DNA from: Pictodentalium vernedei
Taxonomy: Eukaryota; Mollusca; Scaphopoda; Dentaliida; Dentaliidae
Reading direction: 5' to 3'
NCBI GenBank assembly: GCA_031216915.1
Contig: CM062288.1
Coordinates: 179,206,596-179,270,595, forward strand
Length of the DNA stretch: 64,000 nt
In this document: in pieces, positions 1 through 10,861 of the stretch
Layout of the letters: every line of letters starts with the position of its first letter
Numbering within the stretch: the stretch's first letter is position 1
Position numbers and translations under genes: made by a program
Notes under the pieces: generated by a model
Database searches by the model: none
What the model was told of the DNA's origin: nothing
What the model saw: the letters and a program-made list of their open reading frames with translations, nothing else

Positions 1-890
1 AAAATAGCCTAAACTTTGAAGTGATGTGAAAACGTTGATAATGGCAATAAATTGAAAAACATAAAACAGCTGCCTCCTAATTTTTTCAGTTCTGCAACAC
101 AGTAAAATTTCATTTAATTTTTTGTGACACTGACAATGCTAATGACCACCCCCCCCCCCCCCCCCCCCAACTTTCAGCCTTAACCGTTGATAATTTCCCA
201 TGTTGGTACCACTTTTTTTTTTATTAGATATGGGTTTTGATGGAAATGATATATCCAAAATGTTAAAGTGGTAGGTCTAGTAGAAGAGTTCATATTAAAG
301 GATAGAGAAAAAATGTTAAAAGGAATGATGCTTTTGATAAAGGTTGGATATCAGAAAATGAATACCTAATTGTACAACTAGAAGCCACCATTAACAAATG
401 TATCAAATTTGGTCCCTATAGCTTTAAAAATGTGGCTGTAGTGTGCTAAACAACAACACAACAAAAAAAATATCACTGAAGATAAAGAATGAAGAAATAC
501 TTAAAACAAGGAATTTCATGGTTGTCTGTATATTTTTTCGATGGAATAGTGTAAATTCTATTCATTGAACTGGAATTTACTTTACACCAATTGCAGTTAA
601 TGGGCAAATTCATACTAATGATATGGTAAATGGTTTGGTAGATCCTAATCATATGCAGTTGACCTTTTTTTCAATGAACTAGCATACAGTTGAAGAGAAT
701 CTACTGTAAAACACTAGGAGTGGTGGAAAATATAAAGAAGTGAATGCCACATTTCTTTTGAATCTCTTGGTTTGATATTCTTACTTTTTATTTGGAAAAT
801 AATCATGATTTCAAGTTTTTCTGTATCAAATATCTCTGGTCATATTTTGTCATGTCTCACATTTGACTTTATTGGTAATGCATAAATCAT
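1..890. other. AT-rich non-coding stretch, no gene seen
   Basis: No convincing reading frame, RNA gene or repeat boundary is visible here. A homopolymer run of C lies near 150..168. By position this belongs to the intron upstream of dynein exon A. The absence of a feature is by eye only. Confidence 0.5.
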
Positions 891-939
891 CCTCACACTG
901 ACCACTCAAGAGCATGTCTTAATTGTCCCTTGAACATTT

Positions 940-1760
940 TTTTCACGAGGACTATTAGTATAGTCGGTATCTGACCGTCCATCCATGTGTGCATCAGTCC
1001 ATTTGTCCGTCCATACCACTTTGGTTTCTTGATGATAACTTTAGTTATAGTTGGCCAAATGAAATGAAATTCGGCATGTAGGTGTATAAACATGAATGAC
1101 AGGTCAAGTTCAAATCGGGGTTTGGTACAATATTTTTGCCAGCGTTATGTCCCTTTCTCGGCTTCAAAGAATTCAATTTTTTTTCAAATACCTCGAATTG
1201 CACACTTTTTGGGGGGTGTGGCCGGGTGGCTTTTTATATATGATATGGTGCAGCATAATTAAAGTTCGAATCTGGGTGCAGTCTGACAATTTTTGTCAGA
1301 GTTATACTCCTTTTTCAACTTTGAAAATTTATTTTTTGGGTTTCCCGATGATGACTTTATTTATAGTTGGCCAAATGAAATTAAATTTGGTACGAAGGTG
1401 TATCAACATAAAATACAGGTAATTTACTAATCGGGTTGCGGTCCGACAATTTTTTGCCAGAGTTATACCCCTTTTTGGACTTCGAAAATTCTTTTTGGGG
1501 TTTCCCAATGATAAGTTTAGTTTATAGTTGACCAAATCAAATGAAATTTGGTTGTAGGTGTATCAAGATAAAGTACAGGTCAAGTTCAAATCGGGGTTTG
1601 GTACAATATTTTTGCCAGAGTTATGTCAAATACCTCGAATTGCACACTTTTTGGGGTGTGTGGCCGGGTGGCTTTTTATATATGATATGGTGCAGCATAA
1701 TTGATTTCAACATTTACAGTTTGTTCAGTGCAAGTCCCTTGTTTTGTTAAAGATGGGATG
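940..1760 (+). mobile_element. Degenerate tandem-array element (HINE/Pearl-like)
   Basis: A (CCAT)/(GTCC)-rich start near 985..1015 is followed by diverged monomers of roughly 170 bp. They carry the recurrent phrases GATGATAACTTTAGTTATAG, TTTGGTAC and CCAGAGTTATG. A second block of about 80 bp (CGAATTGCACACTTTTTGGG, then a GTGTGGCCGGGTGGC segment) occurs twice, at about 1190..1260 and 1635..1705. The plan of microsatellite plus 150-180 bp monomers matches the clearer HINEs elsewhere in the window. I could not find the terminal inverted pair, so the ends are approximate. The short reading frames inside are products of the repeat, not genes. Confidence 0.55.
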
Positions 1761-2129
1761 ATACACTTACTCCGAAATATGATAATATCTTGATACACAG
1801 TTCACAATATGATTGAGTATTGAGAAACATTCATGAATCCATCTCTTATTGGTGGATATTTATAATTATCATTAATAGAGACAACATATTGACCCTAATT
1901 ATTTCTCAGTGAAATTATGTCAGGCATGCACCATACTGTATGACAACTTCATCTTAACTTTGGAAAATCAATAAATAGAAATTAGAATGAACAAACAGTT
2001 TAAACTTTACATCATTCGCATTTAGAAAATGTTTGTTTCCCTGTCTCATATCCAAGGGTGCATTAAATAAATAATATTAATGTGCAACAGACAACCAATC
2101 ATTTTGTGTTACATGTAAAGTGGGCTGGT

Positions 2130-2790
2130 TTGCATTGTTATTCCTGTCCCCCACCCTATGCTTCCTCCCCGGAAGGAATAGTTGAGAGTTCCATCCATCC
2201 ATCCATCCATCCATCCATCCATCCAGCCAGCCAGCCAGCTGGTCAGCCAGCCAGCCAGAAATTCATTTATGAGATAACTTGGACAATAATCATCAGATTT
2301 CAATAATTAAGAGTGTTCTACTTCATATTAATAGTGACTTGGAAATTAAGAGAGTGATTGCCATTTGTTGATTGAATTTTGCTTGAAATTTTTTGTTTAT
2401 CCATTAACTTGAACTGCAAGTCATCATGGAACTTCAGTAAATTTTAACATGCTGCTTATATTGATCTTGTGTTTTACAAGTGCCAAAACCATGATGGTTT
2501 CTCTGATTATGAAAGAGTTATTGCCCTTTGATTATTCAATTTCACTTAAATTTTCAGTGTTTGTGTGATAACTTTAAAAGTAATGATCAAATTTCGATAA
2601 AGATTTTATGCTGCTTCATATTAAGGCTGTCTTAGACAAATTAAAAAATTATGGTGATTTGTCCAAAATGGGGAGAGTTACTGCCCTTTGTTTAATTTTT
2701 TTCTCTTTGAATTTTAATTTTTATGTGATAACCTGAAAGAAATTATCAGAATTCAGTAAATATAAGTTGTCCATTGCAGTTTTCATTTGA
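2130..2790 (+). mobile_element. Degenerate tandem-array element with (CCAT)n and (CCAG)n start
   Basis: A (CCAT)n run at about 2191..2224 passes into (CCAG)n up to about 2259. It is followed by three diverged monomers of about 180 bp that share GATAACTT, GAGTTATTGCCCTTTG and a GCTTCATATTAA-like phrase. This is the same build as the HINE arrays further along. Ends are not resolved. Confidence 0.5.
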
Positions 2791-2970
2791 AATGATTCAA
2801 CATGGGCGCTGTGGGCGAGATGCCTTTTTACCTGTTAATATTTGTTTTGGTTACCGCATAATTCTGCCTATGTCATGTCAGTCCACTCAATATCTGCATA
2901 ATTTAGGGTGTCTGAGTGTCATGATAATGGTGTCCCATTTAAAAAAAATAAAAATGAACGTAGGTATTAA

Positions 2971-3211
2971 CCCTTTACCTAACGAATCGCCTGCATCCGC
3001 CCACGTAATATGCAAATTGAGCAGTTGGAAAAATTAAATTTTTCAAAATATTTCAACAAAACCATATCATGTGACCCCTCATTGGAACGAGCTCATTGGG
3101 CTCGTTCCAATGAGGGGTCACATGATATGGTTTTGTTGAAATTTTTTGAAAGATTAAAAAAAATGATATTTAAAATAATAAATTTTGATATCGTCTGCAT
3201 TGGGTAAAGGG
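2971..3211. mobile_element. TTAA MITE (piggyBac-type), copy 1, with perfect central hairpin
   Basis: The element is flanked by TTAA at 2967..2970 and 3212..3215. It opens with CCCTTTACCTAACG and closes with the matching inverted end (GCATTGGGTAAAGGG). It is 241 bp long and has no coding capacity. The centre is a perfect inverted repeat of 42 bp (3051..3092 and 3100..3141) around a 7-nt loop, including the phrase CATGTGACCCCTCATTGGAA. TTAA target duplication and CCCTT termini are hallmarks of piggyBac-superfamily mobilisation. A second copy lies at 28773..29005. Confidence 0.9.
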
Positions 3212-3476
3212 TTAATGGAATAAATACACCATGTGCAATTAATTTAAACAATATTTTATTTGAATAGAAATGCTATGTTACATGCTAACAATAAATAAAC
3301 ACATATTTAAGGAACAGAGTTAATAAATAGCACAGAACACAACAGGACACAAATTAGCAACAGTATAAAGGGGGATTTGATAGAAAGCTTTGAGCTTATA
3401 TGAGTCGGCTCCCCATGTGCAATTGATGCATAATAGAGTTTATTATTGCCTCATTCAAGAATGAAACAATCTTTAT

Positions 3477-3715
3477 CCCCGTGGGAACCCTGGGAAGTGA
3501 AGCAGTGCCTGTTCACTGTGGTAAACAGGCTATGTTTTACTGATAAAATAGGACCCAGTCACCAATGCTTGGGAGGTGCAAACCCTCTCTAAAATGGGCA
3601 ACATGGCTTATTAACGCTCACCCCTGCTCTTGAGTTGATACTCATGTTGTGGTCATGATTAGCCATTGTGCAAAAATATGTGACCTTAAACACCAATAAA
3701 TAAATAAATAATAAA
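3477..3715 (+). mobile_element. SINE-like repeat (family 2), + strand copy
   Basis: The repeat begins near CCCCGTGGGAACCCTGGGAA and ends in ATTAGCCATTGTGCA, then GTGACCTTAAACACC and an (AATA)n tail. A diverged inverted copy lies at 57245..57445. The last 50 bp are shared with the tRNA-headed SINE at 10862..11234, whose body is otherwise different. No clear A and B boxes are seen, so this may be 5'-truncated or have another kind of head. Other fragments of its first part occur near 28040..28075. Confidence 0.65.
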
Positions 3716-3719
3716 TAAA

Positions 3720-4269
3720 CAATCTTTAGTTCAAAATTCATGTGGATATAACATTCAGAGATGAAAATGCCAACAATGTGTCAAAACAGTACATAATTAG
3801 GCTTGACAGTAAGATTAACATATTTTTTCAATGCTACAAATCATTTTAGTTACTTTCCATGGCCTTGATGTGTTTTTTTTTTATCATGAATTGATGTATA
3901 TATGGCTGTCATGGTTGCAGATTTTGTCAACATCATATCACAAATTTGGTCACAATGATAAATATGACTATTTTGCAGAACAACCATTTCAAAACGAACA
4001 TGTTTGTTGTATATGCAACTATAGTTATTGACTTGTGTATTCTGTGATGCTGTATATCATATGATACCACAGTATTTAATCCATAGAACCGATTCGCCTA
4101 TCATTGTTGTATGTATCTGTGAACCATCCCTCCCCTATTATTTGTGGGTTTAAAAAGAAACAAATACATTCAAAACTGGTGTCACCTAAAAAAAATTTGT
4201 GACCCTTTATCAAAAGAAGCCAGTTCCAGATTAGTTTCAGAAACATCAGAGATCTTATTTCTTTTATAG
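3720..4269. other. Intron sequence upstream of dynein exon A
   Basis: No gene or repeat is recognised. The last 30 bp are a plausible 3' splice region: a T-rich tract ending in TTTCTTTTATAG immediately before the exon. Confidence 0.6.
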
Positions 4270-4396
4270 GAATTCATAGACACAGATCCAATTCTGTCAG
4301 AATACAAAGCTAAGGTGCAGAAATTCAAAGAGTTGGAAGTAAATATTGATGACATTCCTTCTTCAGTGGTGGTTGGTCCAATAGAGCTGTACACAG
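4270..4396 (+). CDS. Dynein axonemal heavy chain (DNAH5/DNAH8-like), exon A
   Basis: Axonemal dynein heavy chains are about 4,500-residue AAA+ motors of cilia. This exon encodes 42 residues of the N-terminal tail (stem), the part that binds partner chains. It starts EFIDTDPILSEYKAKVQKF and continues through KELEVNIDDIPSSVVVGPIE to LYT, a pattern I recognise from the DNAH5/DNAH8 branch just before the conserved EAKAWK-type helix. The acceptor is a pyrimidine tract plus TATAG (AG at 4268..4269). The donor is G|GTGCGT (GT at 4397..4398). The exon is 127 bp, 42 codons plus one base, so it ends in phase 1. Exon B at 59282 begins with exactly the two bases needed, restoring GAT (Asp). No upstream exon is visible in 1..4269. 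The DNAH5-versus-DNAH8 assignment rests on memory of family sequence and is not certain. Confidence 0.82.
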
Positions 4397-4860
4397 GTGC
4401 GTAGAGAATTTACCCTTTTCAGTATGCACTTCTGTCACTGTTATTTTGATGGGGTTTTTCCTTCGAAAAAATTCCCAAGTATTAACAGTTTTATTGTGGA
4501 CTCGGTTTTGAATAATATTTTGAGACTTCAAAAACTTTTTTTAATTTGTTAGATGCTTCTTGCAATTACTCGGTTAATTTTAGACCTCTCCAACAAGTAT
4601 GAGTGATTTTTTATGTGCTTCTCATTCTCAACAAAAACTTGAATAAAGGTAGTAATCAGTTTCTCTCAAAGAAATTTGAGAGTGCAGTTAGGGTCCAGTG
4701 AATGTTCGAGATTTGAATCGATTTTGAATCCCATCACTGATTTGATTTGATTCAAAACCATCTTCATTATTTGAAAAATCGAATCCTGGAGAGATTTGGA
4801 TTTCATACAATTCTTTATTGTCGACTTTCTGAAGATAACAACTGACCTTGCAGTTTTTTG

Positions 4861-5807
4861 TAAGGCTTCCACGTTTACACGTGTAAACGTGAACGTTTCG
4901 TTTATGGGCATTAAACGTTTACAGTTCTGGTAAACGTGTACACGGTAAAAAAATTTGCAACTTTGCAATGCAATATTTTGGTAATGCTTCAGAAAAACTG
5001 TGTACTGGTTCCGACTAGCGCCGCCGCCACAGTAACCGAACAAAATCATCTTCAAATCATGTGATATCATATGTGACACAGTCACGTGAGCCACATGGCA
5101 CGTGCTTATCTTTGGTGTTTCCTTCGAAACATGTGTGGGATGTTTTAGTTTTTTCGGATTTACATGTATATTCCCAAAGTGATACAGAATTGTTCTCGAT
5201 GATTTCGTTCACTTGACATGGATTATTAATTTATTATTCACACGTGGGATGATCTTAGGATCGATTTATGGAGTTTGACAGACAGACTGGCACTTGCGTG
5301 TTTGAAAATTTGGATTCCCCTGCATGGTTTGTAGACTTTTTTTATTTTTGCGACATTGCATTCCACTCTCAAGTGCGGTGTTGTCACTATTGTGTGCCAT
5401 GGCAACTCGCTCCAACATTACTGTTTGAAAAAAGACACGGAATTTCACCCCGAACCCACCAGAATGAGATCAGAGACCCCGATAAATTTCAAAATTTATC
5501 TGGGGGAGAATCCCCCAGACCCCTCCCCCCCCCCCCTCCACCCATAGACCGAGCGACTTTGCCTTCGGCATCTGCATGCTGTGATCGTTTGTCTACGTCG
5601 TTTTTGGACGAACTGTAAATCGGCTGTCTCAATAACATAAATTTATGCCCTGTACGCAAAGATATGATGAACTTACTGTGTATTATTACACACTTCTATC
5701 AAATATTGACTACTTGCATTGTTACAGTTAGTACGTGTAAACGTTTCCGTTTCGTTTACAGACAGTCGTTTAAACGTTTACAATTTTGTCTAAACGTGGA
5801 AGCCTTA
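4861..5807. mobile_element. hAT-like non-autonomous element with perfect 17-bp ends
   Basis: The terminal inverted repeats are identical over 17 bp: TAAGGCTTCCACGTTTA at 4861..4877 and its complement at 5791..5807. The element is flanked by an 8-bp direct repeat GTTTTTTG (4853..4860 and 5808..5815). An 8-bp target duplication with a TA-starting end fits the hAT superfamily. Just inside both ends are clusters of the motif CGTTTAC/GTAAACG, likely transposase-binding subterminal repeats. The 947-bp interior has no transposase frame. It carries a small hairpin-like stretch near 5500..5518 (CTGGGGGAGAATCCCCCAG) and a C-run. Confidence 0.88.
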
Positions 5808-5815
5808 GTTTTTTG

Positions 5816-7175
5816 ATGAATAAGATGTAACATATCCAATCTAATTAGGTAGCACAAATTCAGTTGGAAAATTCATAAAAAATGTCATTTGAAGCAATAG
5901 TGGAGATTGTGTTACGGCTTGTTTGCACAATATATTGTTAACTGCACTAATGTACCATCTGCAAAGCTTTGGCATTGGAGATGATGCTTTGTTGCACGCA
6001 AAAGACAATAAATGGCTTTTTTTTTTCAACCACCTTTTTGATTAGTGTAAATTTTCTAACAGTCTAGTATGCCTATTGACGGAGATAGTCTGTACCATTA
6101 CGCCGCAGTATTGTAACAATTGAAAAGTGGATTCGATTTGAGATTTGATTCAGTTTTGAACCTTTTGCTTGATTCAATTTGAGATTTGATTTGAGAAAAA
6201 CATTGTGATTTGCCAGGCCTTAGGTGCAATACACTTAATTCAATAATTTATCAATGACGCATACAAATATGAATTTCAGTGGAGCAGTGTAAAAGAACTT
6301 GTTCCACTGACATCATATTTGTATTGTTTTCACAAGTAAAATAATTTTTAACAAATCAAAACGTGTTTATTTCTGAAGATTTGTATTATAGCATCATTGT
6401 TGGTATCAGTAATAGTTACTAGCCTATCACTCTTCACTTTATATAGGTTTGTTTGTCATCAGCTTAGGCACAGGAAGCCTTGTAGTCAACAATTTAACTG
6501 CTGACTACAATCGTGAAACAAAAATGATTAATGACACTTGTTAACTTTATAGAAAGTCAATTCAAATTAGTAATTTTACACAAACCAGTTAACTTCTTGT
6601 AATGTATGCTTCATTTAACTCCCTTCCCACATTTATCCAATTCAATCTTGTTCAACTGGTAGACTGCTAAGTTATTTTTGGTCGTCAGAATTTGTTCACA
6701 TGTCTTTGCCTTGTTACGATTTATGGGAGAGTGCCAGTGGGCACTATCTCATAAATTGTAACACGGCAAATCCACACAGACTAAATAATTCCACTTACAA
6801 GATAATATGGAGCACATCTACAGCATATGAAGCTTTTATGTTACAGTACCTGCCATTTAGAATAAAGAATAACTTCTGAACAAAGAGTTATATGCAAAAG
6901 CACATTACTCTTTGCCTAGGAATGATATGTTGAAATGTTTTCCCTTTTTTTCATCATAAATACATGAGTTTGATATTTGTTTTCAACAAAAGTAAAGTGT
7001 CCTGTGAAGATCTTAACCAGATTGCTTAAATATTTTTTTTTACTTTATCTTACTTCAAATTACTTTTCTTTGTAATTCTGTTTGTGCTAAAAGTAAGCAA
7101 GAACCAAAGGTTTGACATCATAAACATGACAGTTGTGTCTGCACACATGATGGTCGAATTTTAAAATCTCCTATG
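5816..7175. other. Non-coding stretch with a near-palindrome at 6706..6769
   Basis: No gene is recognised. The only structure is an imperfect 64-bp inverted repeat at 6706..6769: arms of about 30 bp around GGGAGAGTGCC / GGGCACTATCTC, closed by TTGCC and GGCAA. It has a related copy at 57052..57105. A run of ATTCGATTT/GATTTGATT phrases lies near 6130..6215 and again near 4715..4800 on the other side of the hAT-like element, suggesting that element landed in an older repeat. Confidence 0.5.
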
Positions 7176-7374
7176 GTATAGTGTCCCATATTATGCCCCT
7201 GACCTATGAAAGAGAATTCAGGGGTACCGAGTGAAGCCCTCCTTGTGTGTGAGTGTGTCTGTTCATCCATCCATCCATCCATCCATCCATCCATCCATCC
7301 ATCCATCCTTGAAAACATTTTGCCTTGAAGCTTGGGAAAAAAAGTGTCCATCCTTACAAACATTTTGCTTTGTG

Positions 7375-7380
<6 letters not shown>

Positions 7381-7405
<25 letters not shown>

Positions 7406-9429
7406 GATTTTGTATAGCGTGAAACCACCGAAGGTATCTCTAAAACGCTTCACAATCACTTGAAAGGTACTATGGGAAATATGATTTGAATAAATGAGTC
7501 TTAAGATGCTTTTTGAAAGTCGATAAATTATTTTGTGAGCGAAGGTGCGCGGGCAATGCATTCCAAAGTCATGGTCCAGCAATCGAGAAAGCCCGCTCGG
7601 TCGCTAAAGCTGATTTAGTGAAGGGTGTGGTCAGTAACAATTGATCTGAAGAACGAAGCCTACGCTTCGTGAGGCGATGAGAGAGAAGGTCCCTCAGGTA
7701 AGCAGGCGCGAGACCATGAATGCATTTAAATACTAGCATAAGAATCTTAAAATGCACTCTGCTTTGGATTGGAAGCCAGTGAAGATCCTTCAAGATAGGG
7801 GTGATATGATCAAAGCGCTTAGCCCCGCTTAGGATTCGAGCAGCTACGTTCTGGATATTCTGTAACCGCTGTAGTAGTGAAAGTGGCAGGCCCAGAAAAA
7901 GTGAATTGCAGTAGTCCAAGTGAGATGTGACAAAAGAGTGAACCAGTTGTTCTAAAGCTTTACCGCTGATAAATGGGCGCAGCTTGCTCAGCTTTCTGAG
8001 TTGCCAATAGCATGTTTTACTAACTTTTTTAATATGAGGCTCAAGGGTAAGATTGGTGTCGAAGAGCACTCCTATATTCCTAGCAACGTTAGAGACCTGA
8101 GCAGTAGAATCACCAACGTTGATAGTTTGTATAGGAGAGGAGAAAGTTGTTCTTTTCTTTGAGATGACCATAACTTCTGTTTTTGAGTCATTCATTTTCA
8201 ATCGGTGACTGGACATCCACTGTCTTACAGACTCAATACAGCTTTCCATTTGAGACAAAGTACCTGCTGTTGTGGATGTATCAGACGGATTGAATACTAA
8301 GTAGAGCTGCGTGTCATCAGCATAAAGATGATAAGGAACACCCAGATCTCTCAGCATTCGGCCAAGTGATGATGTGTATAATGTAAAGAGTACAGGGCCG
8401 AGGACCGAACCCTGTGGTACACCACAGATTAATGCTTTGCTTTTAGATCTTGTATTATCCACATTAATTTGCTGAAAACGATTTTCCAGGTAACTCTGAA
8501 ACCATTTAAGAACGGTGCCAGTAACTCCATTCTGTTCAAGAATATTCAATAGAAAGGTATGATCAACGGTGTCAAATGCCGCGTAAAGGTCCAGAAGGAC
8601 CAGGAGTACAGCTTTCCCTTCCGATAGAGCAACGACAATATCATTGTGCACACGTAATAAAGCAGTTTCAGTGCTGTGATCAGATCTGTATGCTGACTGA
8701 AAAGGTTCGGAGAGATTATTAGCAGATAAATGGCTGTTCAATTTACGCACAACAATCTTTTCAAGGACTTTTGAAATGAATGGCAGGTTTGAAACTGGCC
8801 TGTAATTTTTCAGATTATTGGGGTCAAGTGTAGGCTTTTTAATGAGTGGGGATACCAAGGCTAGTTTCAGATCATCAGGAACATGACCTTCAGACAATGA
8901 AGTTTGAATGATGTTAGTGATGATTGGAACATGAGATACAGACATCGACTTAAGGAGCGAAGTGGGAATAGGATCAAGGTTATTTGATTTGCTGGGGCAT
9001 GAGAGAATACATTTTGATATTTCCTGCTCGGACACGGGAGAGAATTCTGAAAAATAACATTGTATGGAAGGATTGATCGGTTGTGGTGGATCAGCATCAC
9101 CGATACCTTCCTGAATATGCTTGATTTTCGAGATAAAATAATCACTGAACCTTGAAACAAGTTCATCACTAGTCATGTGTTCGGGAAGAATCACATGTTT
9201 TTCACCACCAAGTAACTGACTTGTAATGTTAAAAAGCACTTTACTATCAGATGTATTGCTGATTAAGTCATTATAATAATCACTTTTAGCCTTTTTTATT
9301 AGGATGTTAGTGATGTTTCTTTGTTGTCGTAACATTTGATGGTGTATTTCAAGTTTAGTTTTGTTGTAAAGGCGTTCCAGCCTACGCCGCTTCTGCTTTG
9401 CTTCCTGAATATCATTTGTAATCATATTT
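7381..9429 (-). mobile_element. 5'-truncated CR1/L2-like LINE
   Basis: A non-LTR retrotransposon copy on the minus strand. Its 3' end is an (ATT)n microsatellite tail at 7381..7407, and its 5' end is cut just before the linker that precedes the reverse transcriptase, so the endonuclease is absent. A 6-bp GTTAAT repeat flanks it (7375..7380 and 9430..9435) and is a plausible target duplication. It sits inside a HINE-like array. The one long open frame and few visible lesions suggest a fairly recent insertion. Confidence 0.85.
7470..9425 (-). CDS. LINE reverse transcriptase, C-terminal part of ORF2, one premature stop
   Basis: The first 618 codons (9425 down to 7572) are open. Residues 1-110 are the linker between endonuclease and RT. 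Fingers motif NYRPVSNLPFISKVLEK lies near 207-223, catalytic LLDLYAAFDTVDH near 277-289, GVPQGSVLGP near 335-344 and the YADDTQLYL box near 368-376. All key aspartates are present. A TGA at 7569..7571 interrupts the typical C-terminal end. Reading past it gives LWNALPAHLRSQNNLSTFKK up to a TAG at 7470..7472, the normal end of this family, so the stop most simply reflects a CGA-to-TGA change. RT activity would in any case need the missing endonuclease for insertion. The exact clade (CR1, L2 or Rex1) is not settled. Confidence 0.85.
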
Positions 9430-10269
9430 GTTAATCATATTTGGTCGTCCTTTGGTATGCTGATAAACCACCAGCATATGGGAAAGGATCTCCACATAAG
9501 ATGGATTCGGTCTTCACTTTTTTTGCAAATGTTGTTGAATGTTGTAGCTCTTTTTGGACTTGGGAAATAGTAATATGTCCATCCATATGAACATTTCATC
9601 TTGTAGCTCAGATGTGCATAATTGAGTTTGGTTGTCCTTTGGTATACTGTTAGACCAGCAAAGAGAAAAAGATCTCCATGTAGGATGGGCTCTGTCTGCA
9701 CTTTCTTACCAGAGTTGTGGTCCTTGTTGGACTTGGAAAATATCGATATCATATGTCCATCCATATGAACATTTTTCCTTGTAGCTCAGATGGGCATAAT
9801 TGAATTAGGTTGTCCTTTGGCATTCTGATAGACTAGCATGGAAGAAAGGATCTCCATGTTGGATGGATGGTCTGCACTTTCTTACCAGGGTTGTGGCCCT
9901 TGTTGGACATGGAAAATGGTGATTCTGTCTGTAAGAACATTTCATGTTGTAGCTTGGGTGTGGTTAATCAAATTTCCTTGTCCTTCGGTATGCTGATAGA
10001 TCTGCATGGGGGAAGGATCTGCAGATAGGATGTTTTTTGTCTGAACTTTCTTGCAAGCTCTGGTTAATCAGACATGGTTGTTTTTTTGTATGCCGATAGA
10101 CCAGCATAAGGGAAAGGATCTCAACATAGAATGGGTTCTGTCTGAACTTTCTTGCCTGAGTTGCCATTGTTGGACATAAAAAAATAGTGATACTGTGTGG
10201 GGGGCATATGGACATGCTTCGCATTGCTCTTGTTTCTTTTGTTGATTTACTCCAAGTTTCATGCATTTT

Positions 10270-10740
10270 TTAACTTTTTTAATTAAATACTTCAGCTTGA
10301 GTACCAAACTATCTTAAATTCTCCAAACTATCTTAAATTCTTTCTCCTGTAAGTTCAGGTATATCAAGATGACTGTAACATTTGTTACATTTAGTTATCT
10401 CCTACCTGTAGTCTGTAGTGAACCTGAAGGTGACAGTTGTTAGTTTGAAGATTCAATAATTTTTCCGATTTTGCAACAGTTTTCTCACTTGTTTAACTTG
10501 TTACTCTTTTGGTGCAACACGTGTCTCGAGTCGACAGCATGGTACACTACGATAGACTATAGTTGACATTTTAGCTCTCCAAGTGCTATCAATCAAACAT
10601 GTACATGTTCCTTGCACTACAGTACATTCAGGGTGTTTTGGTACTGTGCATTGGACAGACCAGATTAGCTTGTCAATTGTAAATTAGTCTGCCGAGCATT
10701 GTGTGATCTTTGAGTTATAACTAATACCTATATTATTTTT
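10270..10740. other. Non-coding stretch, nothing recognised
   Basis: AT-rich sequence with no reading frame or repeat structure I can support. It ends in a T-run that is the insertion site of the next HINE. Confidence 0.45.
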
Positions 10741-10861
10741 AGCTCAACTTTGACGTAGTCAAATTTGAGGTTATGTAATGGCCTGGCGTCCATCTGGATG
10801 TCTGTCCGTCTGTCAACAATTCAATACGGCTCGGGCAAGAGGCCGTATTTATGAACTGATC

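Larger units (their letters stand above)
7178..10266 (+). mobile_element. Tandem-array element (HINE-like), split by a LINE
   Basis: The array starts with a (CCAT)n run at about 7265..7310 and continues after the inserted LINE (7381..9429). There are about five diverged monomers of about 135 bp, with CCTTTGGTATGCTGATAGAC, GGGAAAGGATCTCCA and CCAGAGTTGTGGCCCTTGTT as recurrent phrases. Both sides of the LINE fit one monomer, since an uninterrupted monomer further along reads GTGGTTAATCAAATTTCC. Terminal inverted repeats were not found. The outer limits are approximate. Confidence 0.55.

Noticed and set aside
893-1750. Overlapping short open frames of 60-110 codons on both strands
   Set aside because: They follow the monomers of a tandem repeat and have no domain or codon signature, so they were not called as genes.
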